Below are positions 1 through 12,669 of a stretch of DNA of 64,000 bases, piece by piece. Made by a program: the position numbers and the translations under genes. Within the stretch, counting starts at the first letter, position 1. The number at the start of each line of letters is the position of its first letter. Below the pieces are notes generated by a model, which was given only the letters and a program-made list of their open reading frames with translations, was not told the origin of the DNA and did no database searches. Source of the stretch: Spongilla lacustris (lineage: Eukaryota; Porifera; Demospongiae; Spongillida; Spongillidae); the NCBI GenBank assembly GCA_949361645.1, contig OX442421.1, positions 6,216,888 to 6,280,887 of the forward strand, in the 5' to 3' direction.

Positions 1-375
1 TGGTATACATGCGTAATCGCCGCATAGTTGCTGTACATTTGTATGCATGTAACTTGAATTGTATTTGAACAGGACGTCGCACTCACATACTAGTACATAA
101 GCACTTAATTCACGACATTTGTATGGCCAAACGGCCACTCAATTATGATATGGGGTGGCCCTTTTCAGGATTTGGTCAGCCACTTTTTTATACTGTACAA
201 TTTTACTCTGGTTTGAACTGCATGTATGAACATAACTTGTGATATTATACACACAAGTTAAGTGCAGTGCATGTAATTGATGCAACCTTATTATACATGT
301 CTCCTCACATAATTAATTATGCGCAAAGCTGGCTGCAATAAGCTCAAACAATTTCTAGCGCACGTACGAGGCACT
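1..375. other. AT-rich stretch without a recognised gene
   Basis: No open frame of note and no known repeat is seen here. The last eight bases (368-375, GAGGCACT) are the left target duplication of the next element. Confidence 0.5.
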
Positions 376-1100
376 CTAGCCTCGTCCCCAGGCCCTGTTT
401 TTTATAAGTTGCGGGGGGCGAAAAACAGGGTCCTAGCGCGCATGCGCTCCATTACCAATACGCTTGGTAATCGCATACTGTTGTAATTTTCGTTTGTAAA
501 CCTTTCCGTACACCATCTTGTTCTCAGCGTAAACTCTTCCTCGTCCCAGACTGTCGTATATGTAGAGTTTCGTACGTCGACTTACTACCCTTGCTCCTTG
601 GACCAAGTTCTTACCTCTACGATTGGTACGTGTAAGCTGGCCACAATGCTGACAACCTACTTGTACTCTCGTGGTGTGCACTCATTTGAAATACCCGACA
701 CTTGGCACAAAGGCCTTGTCCGTCGATACCTCGTCACCAATAGTTTTCCGGGCCAATTGTAGAGTAGTTCCAATGAGTGCGTACCACGCGAGTAAAAGTT
801 GTTAGCATTGTGGCTTCGGCTAAAGATGGCAAGTAGCGTGAGGTGGCCAGCCTACACTTACCAATCGTAGAGGTGGTCCAAGGAGCAGGGGTAGTAAGTC
901 GACGTACGAAACTCTACATATACGACAGTCTGGGACGAGGAAGAGTTTACGCTGAGAACGAGATGGTGTACGGAAAGGTTTACAAACGAAAATTACAACA
1001 GTATGCGATTACCAAGCGTATTGGTAATGGGCGCATGCGCGCTAGGACCCTGTTTTTCGCCCCCGCAACTTATAAAAAACAGGGCCTGGGGACGAGGCTA
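376..1100. mobile_element. Palindromic TIR element with long arms
   Basis: The two ends are inverted copies over roughly 265 bp (about 376-642 and 850-1100), beginning CTAGCCTCGTCCCCAGGCCC. A 7-8 bp direct repeat, (G)AGGCACT, flanks it at 368-375 and 1101-1108, as expected of a cut-and-paste DNA transposon. Each arm holds the same short open frame (minus strand 433-681, plus strand 843-1130), sharing the segment YIYDSLGRGRVYAEN. The left copy also has a CxxC pair (GCQHCGQL). The arms therefore look like duplicated pieces of a coding region. No superfamily could be assigned. Confidence 0.7.
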
Positions 1101-2123
1101 GAGGCACTCCCTCTTTTCAATACACTGTAATGTTAACACCACCACGTACATGTACTGTCAATAACATGCACATGGTCAACCACAATAAGTGCGTGGCGCA
1201 CGCCATGCATTTGCGTGCATGGAAACCCTGAATAAACCCTAACCGATAGCATGCGTGCTTCGCGCCTTGTGTGCGATGAAAAGTTCGGTACTGTATCAGT
1301 GGCGGGAATAAATATGCACTCGCGTCGCGTCGCGGTAAGATAGCGCAATTAATAATCGGTCAAATGACCATAGATTGATGACCTAACGTTACGTTAGGTC
1401 AATAACAGATATGAATAAGAGTAATAACTTCAACATTGCAGATAAAAGACCGCGATATTTCCGCTAGCGCTTAATTTGACCTCGATGCTCTCAGCAATGT
1501 AGGCTGAAGCATACGCCAGTTCAATTCAAGTTATTAAACTCAGATAACCGCAGCTGCGGATGGTTACATCACCGCTAGAGGGTCTGGGAATGAGACTAAA
1601 CTGGTCAGGGTTGGTCGGTATTGGAGAACTATGGGTCTGGGGACCAGAAGCCTTCTTAACTTGCATTGGGTGTTACCACGGTAACACCCAATGCAAGTCC
1701 AAGGTAGTAGCAGAGTTATACGACCACCTCAGCTTGTTAACTCATTGGTTAGAGCTAATGCTCAATCAATCCTGGTCTGCTCCTATATCCTCAAACACCC
1801 CAACATGTACACATAGTTGTGTTTGTTGGTACAAATTGCACTGTATTTATATTGTAAAATTAATGATGACATTATGTAATGTTTAAAATGCTACATTTGT
1901 GCACAAATAGTTAGTACTTCCAGATCACTAAATACAGTGGTAAAAATTTCATTCGGTTGCAAGGTAGTAAGTGACACTCCGTACGTACTTGGAAATAAAA
2001 GCAATCGATTCAGGGGAGTGGTATACACACTACACACATATGTACACATCACACACACACATTAATAACTAGCTACACTTTGGCTACAACATAACACAAA
2101 GTTATGTGGCTTCTCCAGCAGCA
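1101..2123. other. 3' flank of aminopeptidase copy 1, TE debris
   Basis: No gene is seen. A MULE-like terminal fragment related to the 19112-19738 element lies near 1545-1600 (GCGGATGGTTACATCACCGC, then the inverse of a TAGTCTC end). A perfect hairpin sits at 1659-1698. This flank does not resemble the 3' flanks of copies 2 and 3, so the edge of the duplicated unit lies close to the stop codon of copy 1. Confidence 0.5.
1659..1698. repeat. Perfect 19-bp hairpin
   Basis: Bases 1659-1677 and 1680-1698 are exact reverse complements separated by two bases (AC). The arm reads ACTTGCATTGGGTGTTACC. Nothing coding is associated with it. Confidence 0.8.
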
Positions 2124-4573
2124 CTAGGGGGTGTTCCACCAATTCAACCAGGTGCCCAGGCTGTTCTGGTTGCTGTTGACCCACTGGATGTTGCCTTGGA
2201 TGACCTCAATAGCCTGAAGCACAGCTCTTGTGCCAGACCCAGCGTCTGGGTTTGCAGCAAAGAAGTCCTGCACCTGGTGATGGGGAGGAGGCACAGAGAT
2301 TGGAGCATGCACATGTATGCACATGTATGCATATACAAACACACAAAACACATATTGCATGTAATTCCACACTCTACACTGGCACTACCTCGCTGAGTTC
2401 CAGCTCTGTGCTGAATGCTTCGGTGATGGTCCTTATAAGGTTTGTTAGGGAAAACGACCCAGTACCATACCTGAATAAAGAAAATTCAATGACATCAACC
2501 TCATAGTCACACATGAATGCAGGAGTACAATTACAATTGGCCATCACCAATTCATGTGCCCAGTACCACTACATCCAATGACATCATGTGCCCAGTACCA
2601 ATGACATCATGTGCCCAGTACCACTACATCCATCCAATGACATCATGTGCCCAGTACCACTACATCCAATGACATCATGTCCCCAGTACCACTACATCCA
2701 ATGACATCATGTGCCCAGTACCACTACATCCAATGACATCATGTGCCCAGTACCACTACATCCAATGACATCATGTGCCCAGTACCACTACATCCAATGA
2801 CATCATGTGCCCAGTACCACTACATCCAATGACATCATGTGCCCAGTACCACTACATCCAATGACATCATGTGCCCAGTACCACTACATCCATCCAATGA
2901 CATCATGTGCCCAGTACCACTACATCCAATGACATCATGTCCCCAGTACCACTACATCCAATGACATCATGTGCCCAGTACCACTACATCCAATGACATC
3001 ATGTGCCCAGTACCACTACATCCAATGACATCATGTGCCCAGTACCACTACATCCAATGACATCATGTGCCCAGTACCACTACATTTAATGACATCATGT
3101 GCCCAGTACCACTACATCCAATGACATCATGTGCCCAGTACCACTACATCCAATGACATCATGTCCCCAGTACCACTACATCCAATGACATCATGTGCCC
3201 AGTACCACTACATCCAATGACATCATGTGCCCAGTACCACTACATCCAATGACATCATGTGCCTAGTACCACTACATCCAATGACATCATGTCATATTGA
3301 CCAGGCATTACAATACTGCTACAAATAAGTTACATAATTTGCACTAAATGTACATGACGTATCATGCCACAATTCAAAACATGATAAAATTGGTCCAAAC
3401 AGACTCAGTAACCCATTCAATCCAAAGATCAAACATAAATCTCATCAATGCCAGATGTGGTGGTAATAGTCTTTCATCTTTAATCGCAATTCCTTAGTAT
3501 GCACGTCCATAGACGATAGAGCAAACGCCTTGATTACATGCACTAATCACAAATAATGCTAGCTCCTTATGCAGATGCATTGCACGCTGAAGCAGGTCAG
3601 CTAGTGCACGATCCTCATAACTGGATGTGCGCACATTAGTTGCACGGTGGACTGTACCTTTGACGAAAAGAATGCTGGAAAATTTCGCATAGATACCAGT
3701 TTGTCTTTGTACCGCGAGCGTATGCCACATCTCAACATGTTCCCAGCCATGTCAAACGTGAGCCAAGTCAACATGTTCACATCTCAATTTACGCTCATGA
3801 ATCCATCTTTTAATGAACTGCATGCTTCTTTGTGATAGTGAATGCTCAACTCTTCAGAGACTCATGGGCGTTATTTGGAGTACAGATGTACTCAACATAT
3901 ACATGCATGGTACCCTTTTTGTATGGCTGTCCACACATGCATACTATGGACCAGTTAGCTTGATGACTAAGCACTCAAGTACTGCACTCACCTTGCAAGC
4001 AGGACACTCCAGTTGTTGCGCACAAAGTACCATGCCAGATACCTCCCATTCACTGTGGAGGAGACAGCTCTGATGACTTGAAGTGTGTCTTGGGTTCGCA
4101 CATAGTTCGAGACAGAATAGCCAAGATATCTGTAAACATACACACACCACACCACATACACAAATTGTCATGATCAAATGAAATGCTGACATCACGGAAA
4201 ATAATGCCATTGAAGGAATCCTTCAACACTTTATTAGTTCTGTGTCACCATATAAACTTAATGTATATGATTCAAATCAACAGTCCTGACAGAAGACCCT
4301 TGAAGTTCAACATCTTTGAAAACTACACTTTGTAGCTGTTAAGTATCGCAAGTTAAGTAACCAGACTACACTGTAGGTATAAGGTAACGATGACAACACT
4401 GTACCTGTTAAGTATCCATGGTACAGTAGACTTGGCAAGAGCATTGATGTACAGACTCCTTTCATAGGGATCAGTTTCCACCAAAAATGCATTCCACATG
4501 AAGTTCCAGTCATCTTCAGTCCCAAGGGCTATGCCAGCAGAGTACACCACAGCCTTTATGTTGGGGTCCAGGC

Positions 4574-4652
<79 letters not shown>

Positions 4653-7600
4653 ATTGTGTGCATATGTGTGTGTGTAGCATGTGTGTGTGTGGGCATGGGG
4701 TGATGGTATGTGCATGTGATGTTGATGTACACAAGGAGTGTGTCATGGGGCCATGGGTGCTAGGAGCAGGCAGACATACATGTATGCGGCGGCATTGTTC
4801 CTCCAGCTTTTAAACATGGCCGCTGCCTCCTGCATCACTGCTGCATTGCCATACCTAAATGCTGCACTAAGCACTGAGGAACGAAGTAGACTGGATGGAA
4901 GGAGGTAGGGGGAGGGAGAGGGAAGGAGGAGGGAGTGGAGGGGTGAGTGTGAAGGCAGTACAAAGGCACACAAAACTGCTTACTTCTCTACATCTGTCAG
5001 ACCACTGCCATTGCTAAGGGTGTACTTATTGATGACATTTGATAAAAGTGAAAGAACATAGTTCTGTGGAAGTATAAGTACCGTTACAACTACATGTCAT
5101 TGGGGGAGGGGGTGGCCTGCCATGGGGATGGGGAGGAGGTGGCCTGCCATGGGGATGGGGAGGAGGTGGCCTGTGATGGGGATGGGGAGGAGGTGGCCTG
5201 CAATGGGGATGGGGAGGAGGTGGCCTGCCATGGGGATGGGGAGGAGGTGGCCTGCCACAGACCAGTACCTGGTATTGGCCATATATGGGCGTGAGACTTA
5301 GACGGTCGGCAAAAGTGTTAATCCATGTCAGAGCAGCTACCCAGGGAACATACTCCATCTCTTGGAGAAGGTAGGTGGAGAGGTTGAATGCAATGGTGGT
5401 ATCAAGCTGTCCGGCACTGTGTGAGTGTGGATGTGTGTGTGAGGGTGTGTGCATGAGGACGGAAAGAGTGGGTGGGGCAAAACAAGGGTATTGAGTTAAG
5501 ATGAAGAGCAGGGACAACAGACAGCTGGGGAGGAGGGAGAAAAGGAACAAAGAGCAGTCCTGGACATACCTGGACAGGGCAAAGGCATCATCCAAGAGAC
5601 CAGCACGGTCCACTGCTGACAGCAGCTACAAAGGAAATGTAAGAACACTCCCTTGTGAGGACACATCACAAAGAAAACCTACTGTCCAATTGCCTGCTTT
5701 AAGGTAGGCAGTGAGGCTTTCCCAGTTAGCCTGATCGTAGTTAACCCTGTAGAACCCCATTTGTTGGACATTGGCCTTGATCCAATTTGGACTTGAGGCC
5801 AACGTAATGGTTGCTATGGTGAGGTCAGAGGTCATAGCTAGCACACAACCAAGTGACCATCTAACCTGTTGTTGTTTCGATCAGGAGTGAAGCAGTGTTG
5901 CCAGAGGGATATGTCACGTACTTAAATGGTATCTTCCACACATAACTACAACAACCAAGAAGTGTTGACAAAAGTATAAACAATATCCAAAAATGCAACC
6001 CACATAGCCAATTCCTATATATATTTGGATGTGGGTATAACGGTACTACATTATGAATTTAGCTACATTTAGAAGTGCGCCTGGGGGAGTGGTCACCAAA
6101 CAGTAGCTGCTAGCCAATCAACCGAATGGTTAAACCCCCCGCTCAGAGAGGGGAGGGGCTCCACCCGAAGCCAACACATTTAGGCATATAGGTGGGGGTG
6201 GGAGTGGGGGTGGAGAGGGGAAGCTATTTTGGTATGTACATGTCACCAAACCATTGGGTACTTATCACCATGACAACAATACAATCCTGCAGGTGCTGGA
6301 CGTACTTGTATGGAGAGGGTGCAATGGTTCCGTTGGGCTTCAAAAAGAAGAACCTTTGCTGGGAGACAGAGGCAGTGGTTGGGCTGGTTCTGGTCACGTT
6401 CACCACAGGGTAGCCCATCTGTATGGTCCACGTGTCCATGATGCTAGATATGTTATATGACTGTGTGTGTGTGTGTATATATGTGTGGATGTATGTGTGT
6501 ATGTGTGTATATGTATGGATGTGTGTGTATATGTGTATATGTGTGTGTGTACATACATGTATGCCAGCTAGCTGTATGTCTGCACATGCTTATTGCACTC
6601 ACAGACTGTTGTTGAAGAGACTGCCACAGCATGTTAGTAGCAGCATTTTGGTAAGCATACGTTTTGAGATAGCTCTGATATGAGGGATGAGGGAGACCAT
6701 ATTGTTACCTTAGTACAACCAATTTATTACTGACACGAGTTAGCTAATTTACACAACAACAATCAACCCGAAAATTTACACTGCAAAATTGGCCAGAGAT
6801 CATTCATTATACAAATGGCTATGCTACATTGATATGCTCTGGCTGGCAAACAGGCCATCTGATGGCATGGTCCATAGTATTGCCAGGTGATAATACCTCA
6901 AGTGGTACATTTACTAGCTGAATATGAACATATACATAGTGAAAATACCTGCCCCAGGTTAGGGGTGCCCAAGGGGGCAGAGGGAGAAGGCCCAAGGGGG
7001 CAGAGGGAGAAGGCCCAAGGGGGCAGAGGGAGAAGGCCCAAGGGGGCAGAGGGAGAAGGCCCAAGGGGGCAGAGGGAGAAGGCCCAAGGGGGTAGAGGAA
7101 GAGGCACCCGACAAGGTGTGCTTCTAAGAAAGCAAAGATGTCCACTACCAGACATAGTTAGTGTTGAGGATGTACCTTGTGCTGGTGTGAGAGAGAAGCT
7201 GCCCCCAGAGCACACACGAAACAGTGATGAAAAAAAAGAGAAATCAACCCAAGATGGCTGGTCAGCCCAGGTAGCTGGTCCCAGATGGCTGGTCACACCC
7301 AAGATGGCTGGTCAGGCAGGTCAGCCCAGGTGGCTGGTCAACCCAAGATGGCTGGTCAGGCAGGTCAGCCCAGGTGGCTGGTCAACCCAAGATGGCTGGT
7401 CAGCCCAGGTGGCTGGTCAACCATGGTACAGTCTGTCCTCATAGCTGCCCTTAAAGTGGCTGAAGTTCTCTGCCCAGCAATGTCTCAATAGCTGGTACTA
7501 GATGCCCCTGGCAAGGTTAGGGCCTGGGATGTATACCTGCATGAAGAGTATTGAGGCCTGGGATGTATACCTGCATGAAGGGCATTGAGGCCTGGGATGT

Positions 7601-10600
7601 ATACCTGCATGAAGAGCATTGAGGCCTGGGATGTATACCTGCATGAAGAGCATTGAGGCCTGGGATGTATACCTGCATGAAGAGCATTGAGGCCTGGGAT
7701 GTATTACCTGCATGAAGAGCATTGAGGCCTGGGGTGTATACCTGCATGAAGAGCATTGAGGCCTGGGATGTATACCTGCATGAAGAGCATTGAGGCCTGG
7801 GGTGTATTACCTGCATGAAGAGCATTGAGGCCTGGGGTGTATACCTGCATGAAGAGCATTGAGGCCTGGGATGTATACCTGCATGAAGAGCATTGAGGCC
7901 TGGGATGTATACCTGCATGAAGAGCATTGAGGCCTGGGATGTATACCTGCATGAAGAACATTGACGAAGCTTGAAAACATTCTGACTGAGCAAGTCCAAA
8001 CCTGATGATTCAAAAGTGGGTAACACAAGTGCTATTGGTTATAGAGAATGGAATCCTTGCAACAGGAAGGTACATAGGTAGGCTTCACATTGGCGTATAT
8101 ATGCATGGGTGACAGCCCTCACAGAGGTTTAGAACTCATCAAGCCCATACAAAACACAGTGCGAGAGTTGGAGAGGCCATAGTGTTGAGGCAGTAAGCTG
8201 GTCTCCAGTCAATGTGGTGGTCTTATCATAGGGTGCAAATGATGTCAAAACAAGAGACAGTAACTCTTCCTTGTGTGGCGTGCACATGTTTGATGACTAC
8301 TGCAAGGTGTTTTGAGAAGCAAGCCAAAATCCTTGGACACTCAACATTTTACCGTATAAACGGGGGTGAAGGGAGGAGTTTACAGCTGTACTCTATTCAA
8401 AAGTTGCAGATGATCAGCGAAGACTTTGTACAAAACAATGCGGACAAGGTAACCCTTTCTAGACAGCTTGAATCAGTGCACAAATTTTTTCAAGCAACTG
8501 TATGATTCACATGTTGTGCAGATAGAAAATGACAATGTTGACACACATGGAGTTGAATATGGATGCCCAGGAAAGGAAATAAATGCCCCAGTCCACTTTG
8601 AAACTTGTAATGGCTGCCGCTTCAATGTAGTGTATGTCAAGGCACTTTGTGACAAGATCAAAGCCACAGGAGGAGGAGGTAACCCTTTAAAGGATGCTCT
8701 CATGGTTGCTGGCGACATAAAACAGAAACTCAATTGTGCACATCAGGTATGTGCTGCAAATCAACAGAAAGCTATAAGTAAAATTGAAGAAGAGATGAAA
8801 CAAGAGTGCCTCGAAAACAAGATCAGTTCAAAGCAGGGTAATGTCATGTCAAAACAATCAGCTTTTGCCCAATGATGTTTATAACTCCACCAAATTGATA
8901 ATTGATCTGATCTGCAAATAGAAATTTTGGGGTCTCTGTCATTTACCAGTCATAAACTGCAACTGATGACCAAAATTGCAATACTCATGTAAACAAGGGG
9001 GCGATTTTGCTACATGTAACAGTTGTGCTATTCTTAGTAGTATGCAACATCACATAGATCCATACAGTTGGATAGTGGTTGGGTATAAATATTTCAAACC
9101 AACAGTGTTACAGGTTGTTTTTAATGTGTGTAACTTTCACTTGAATCAGACAAAAAGTTCCTTAAGTTCTTGCCTACAAATTTGTATGAGCATTATGCTC
9201 CAATTATAACTAACCAGAATCAGCAATTTTTAAGATGGGGGCTCTGTGATATGAGGTATAATGTTAAGGGTATTACAAAATCTTTACAAGATGTTATTTT
9301 AATCATAGCATAGCTTCCATATCAGGCAGTAGTTTACACAGGCGGTGTTCCACAATGAGGTTTATGACATCAGGGGTGGGCCTGGTGCCCTGCTCATGTG
9401 ACATCAGGGGTGGGCCTGGCGCCCTGCTCATGTGACATCAGAGGTGGGCCTGGCGCCCTGCTCATGTGACATCAGGGGTGGGCCTGGTGCCCTGCTCATG
9501 TGACATCAGAGGTGGGCCTGGCGCCCTGCTCATGTGACATCAGAGGTGGGCCTGGCGCCCTGCTCATGTGACATCAGAGGTGGGCCTGGTGCCCTGCTCA
9601 TGTGACATCAGGGGTGGGCCTGGTGCCCTGCTCATGTGACATCAGGGGTGGGCCTGGTGCCCTGCTCATGTGACATCAGGGGTGGGCCTGGTGCCCTGCT
9701 CATGTGACATCAGGGGTGGCTGGCGCCCTGCTCATGTGGCACGTATGGAACAACATATCAGAGACCAAGGTGATGTTCCCATGGTGTACAAACAGAAACG
9801 GAAAAGATGTCTCCAGCAATAATGCTAGAAATGTTACGAGAGCGTTATCCAAATCGGTACTTATTGACAGGTGAAAACTGAAATAAGCAAGCCTTCTACA
9901 AACGCAGAAATCTAGCAGGACACACAAGATACCAAAACTCTCAACAATATTACTGAGTTTATCATCAATATTTATGATCAGGTGTCAGAGCATGATACTT
10001 AGGGTGGGTGTGGTCTGGCCTGATAGGCCGGCTGGCCCTCGGCAACCCTGACTAAAATAGATAGCGCTGTTTAGATGAAAGTAAATAGCTCTCAAAATCA
10101 TCAATACCGTACCGTTCGAATTGAAGTTGACACGAGCAGCGTAGGTTATCCTTAATTCGATTTCCATCCCAAATCACCAGCGCTGCTAGATTGCATAATG
10201 CCAAAAGAACTTCAGGGAGGAAGACGGGCTATATCCCTTTAGACTTTCCTAGCAACAAGTACATTACAACTAAAGTGTCAAACCTGAAGTCATTGGCTAA
10301 GAAGGAGGGACATAGGAACATAAGGAGCAATATGTTCGGTGTGCATTTATGTATGTATATATATATATATATATATAACTTGCCTTGCCGTCGACACTTA
10401 CCTGTATCAGAAATAGACACATCAGATTTATGCGTGTGCCCTACACAGCTGAGTATGCGCGTGCGTCAGTAATAAAAGCCTATTTGCCCACCAGCATTGT
10501 CATCACACGGATATGCCTTTATTTCGGTCGCTAACTGCTATTTCATGGCTGCCGAGGACTTAACTTTGCCAGCCTACACTGTACCTCTTAGAAGCAATAC

Positions 10601-12607
10601 AAGTGTAAGATATCCCAAACATGGGGATGTACTCTGCACTCAATCAGGACTGCTTCCACAATCTCAGAGTATTATTAATCAATTGCTTCTCATGATTTTT
10701 TGGTTTTGACAAAGTGCACAAAATAAGCTATGGTAGCTATGACTACAATGACACTTGCAATGACAGTAGTGCCAGGCATTGTTAATGCATTGGTTTGATC
10801 ATGTACCCCCACCAGCATCAAGGCACTCGATCAAAAGTCTCTAATACATCATTCCCTTCTCCACCTTCCACATACCAGTCACACATACGAGTCCCCACCC
10901 ACACCATCTCCACATACAGCACCAGTCCTCCCTCACATCTCCACCTTATATATACCTCACTCACACTCCTCCACAACAACTCTATCCTACAATACAAATC
11001 CTTTACACCAATCCTGTTCCCCAACTCTTATTGGAGCACACCCCACAGTCTCTTCACGAGCCACCAACGCACCTGTATGCCCAGTTTGAACTTGTCGTCT
11101 CCCATCCAATCCCTGATCATCCTTATGACACTTCCTCCCTGAGCAGGGAAAGAGACAAATGATTAGGTCACAGTCACCAGTACATAGGTAGTGGGTGACA
11201 CCAAAGCTAGGTGAAAGAACATCATTAATGTCCAACAATCACAATGATGTCTAGTGAGCACCTTGTCTTCACACGTGTACCAGTGTCAGCAACAACACAA
11301 GTGTGTACCCTTGCCTTTGAATAAATGACATGTACAAGTGCCTTTACTGTGACTAAATTTATAATGACTTTGGATCATAATCCGAATTTTGGACCACACT
11401 ACCTGCATGCGCGATGTGCTACAATAAAAGCTGCTCTGGTTATTTAAGAATTGGTTTGTTTGGTGACAATTCAAATTTTCTGCCTACATAATAAATTTCA
11501 ACAAAATTTTTCCACAATGCCTGATGTAGTGTATTCACGACAACCTCCAGACCCACCAAATATATCTTTTTAAAAGAGCAATCCATCACGTTTCTACTTC
11601 TGCCACCATCACCACTGTTTGTTGTCATATTGGTAGTGCACACTGCACAGCATACAGTTACCACTCACATGATGTGCACGACAGTTGCACTTGCTTAGCC
11701 ATAACCACTCCACCATCCCATAGTCACTCTGCATCCATTACCTTACATGCCAACTGGCAATCCATTACCTTCTCATATGAAATTGCATCAAAAAGTTCGT
11801 TGATTTGAGCTGGGGTGCTGACAGACTGGATAATAGGGTGGGTCTGATTGAGACCATCCTCCAGCATAGCAACTTGGATCACATCAGTAAAGAACTGCTC
11901 CAACTATAACAGAAAGAAATAATAATAATTAAAAAACAGCAGGCACACATGTACATTAGATCAAGACCTTCAGCTAATACTGATTGTGGTCACCTAGCAC
12001 CAAGTGGCCAACAACGAAACATCAAGTGCCCCCCCCCCCCCCCCCCCTCCACCAACCCCACAACCAAAGGCATCATTATCAAGGTACTTTGCTGTGTGAG
12101 GTCATACCAGATTCCACTCTGGGAAGGAGTTGTTTGTGCCCAAGTACTCCATGAATGTGGCGAACCCTTCATTGAGCCAGAGTCCATCCCACCACTCCAT
12201 TGTCACCAGGTCACCAAACCACTAAAGAAACAGGAAGAAGCTTAGCCTCCCACCCTTGAGAACCAAAGGCCCTGTGCGTGCCCCCTTCCCTCCTCTTCCT
12301 CATCTCCCTCTCTCCTCTCCCATTCCCTCTCCTCCCCCTCCCATCTCACTCTCTCCTCTCCCCTTCTCTCTCTCCTCCCATCTCCTATACCTCGGCTCCC
12401 CTACCCACCCTCTCCCTCCCTTTCTCCTCCCTTTCTCCCCCCTCCCTCCATACCTGGTGAGCCAGCTCATGGGCTATCACGACAGCCACTCTTTGCTTGC
12501 TGGTCACAGGACCTGTTATTTTGTCATAGAGAAGGGCTGTTTCTCTGTAGGTGATCAATCCCCAGTTCTCCATTGCTCCAGCTGAAAAGTCTGGAATGGC
12601 AAAGAGA

Positions 12608-12669
<62 letters not shown>

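Noticed and set aside
433..1130. A host gene pair on opposite strands
   Set aside because: The two frames are the same sequence on inverted transposon arms.
2556..3292. CRISPR-like array of 32-bp direct repeats
   Set aside because: The units are directly adjacent with no unique spacers, and the context is eukaryotic: a minisatellite.
7498..8028. ORFs of up to 169 codons ([12 protein letters not shown] repeats)
   Set aside because: Product of the 34-bp tandem array; no unique sequence.
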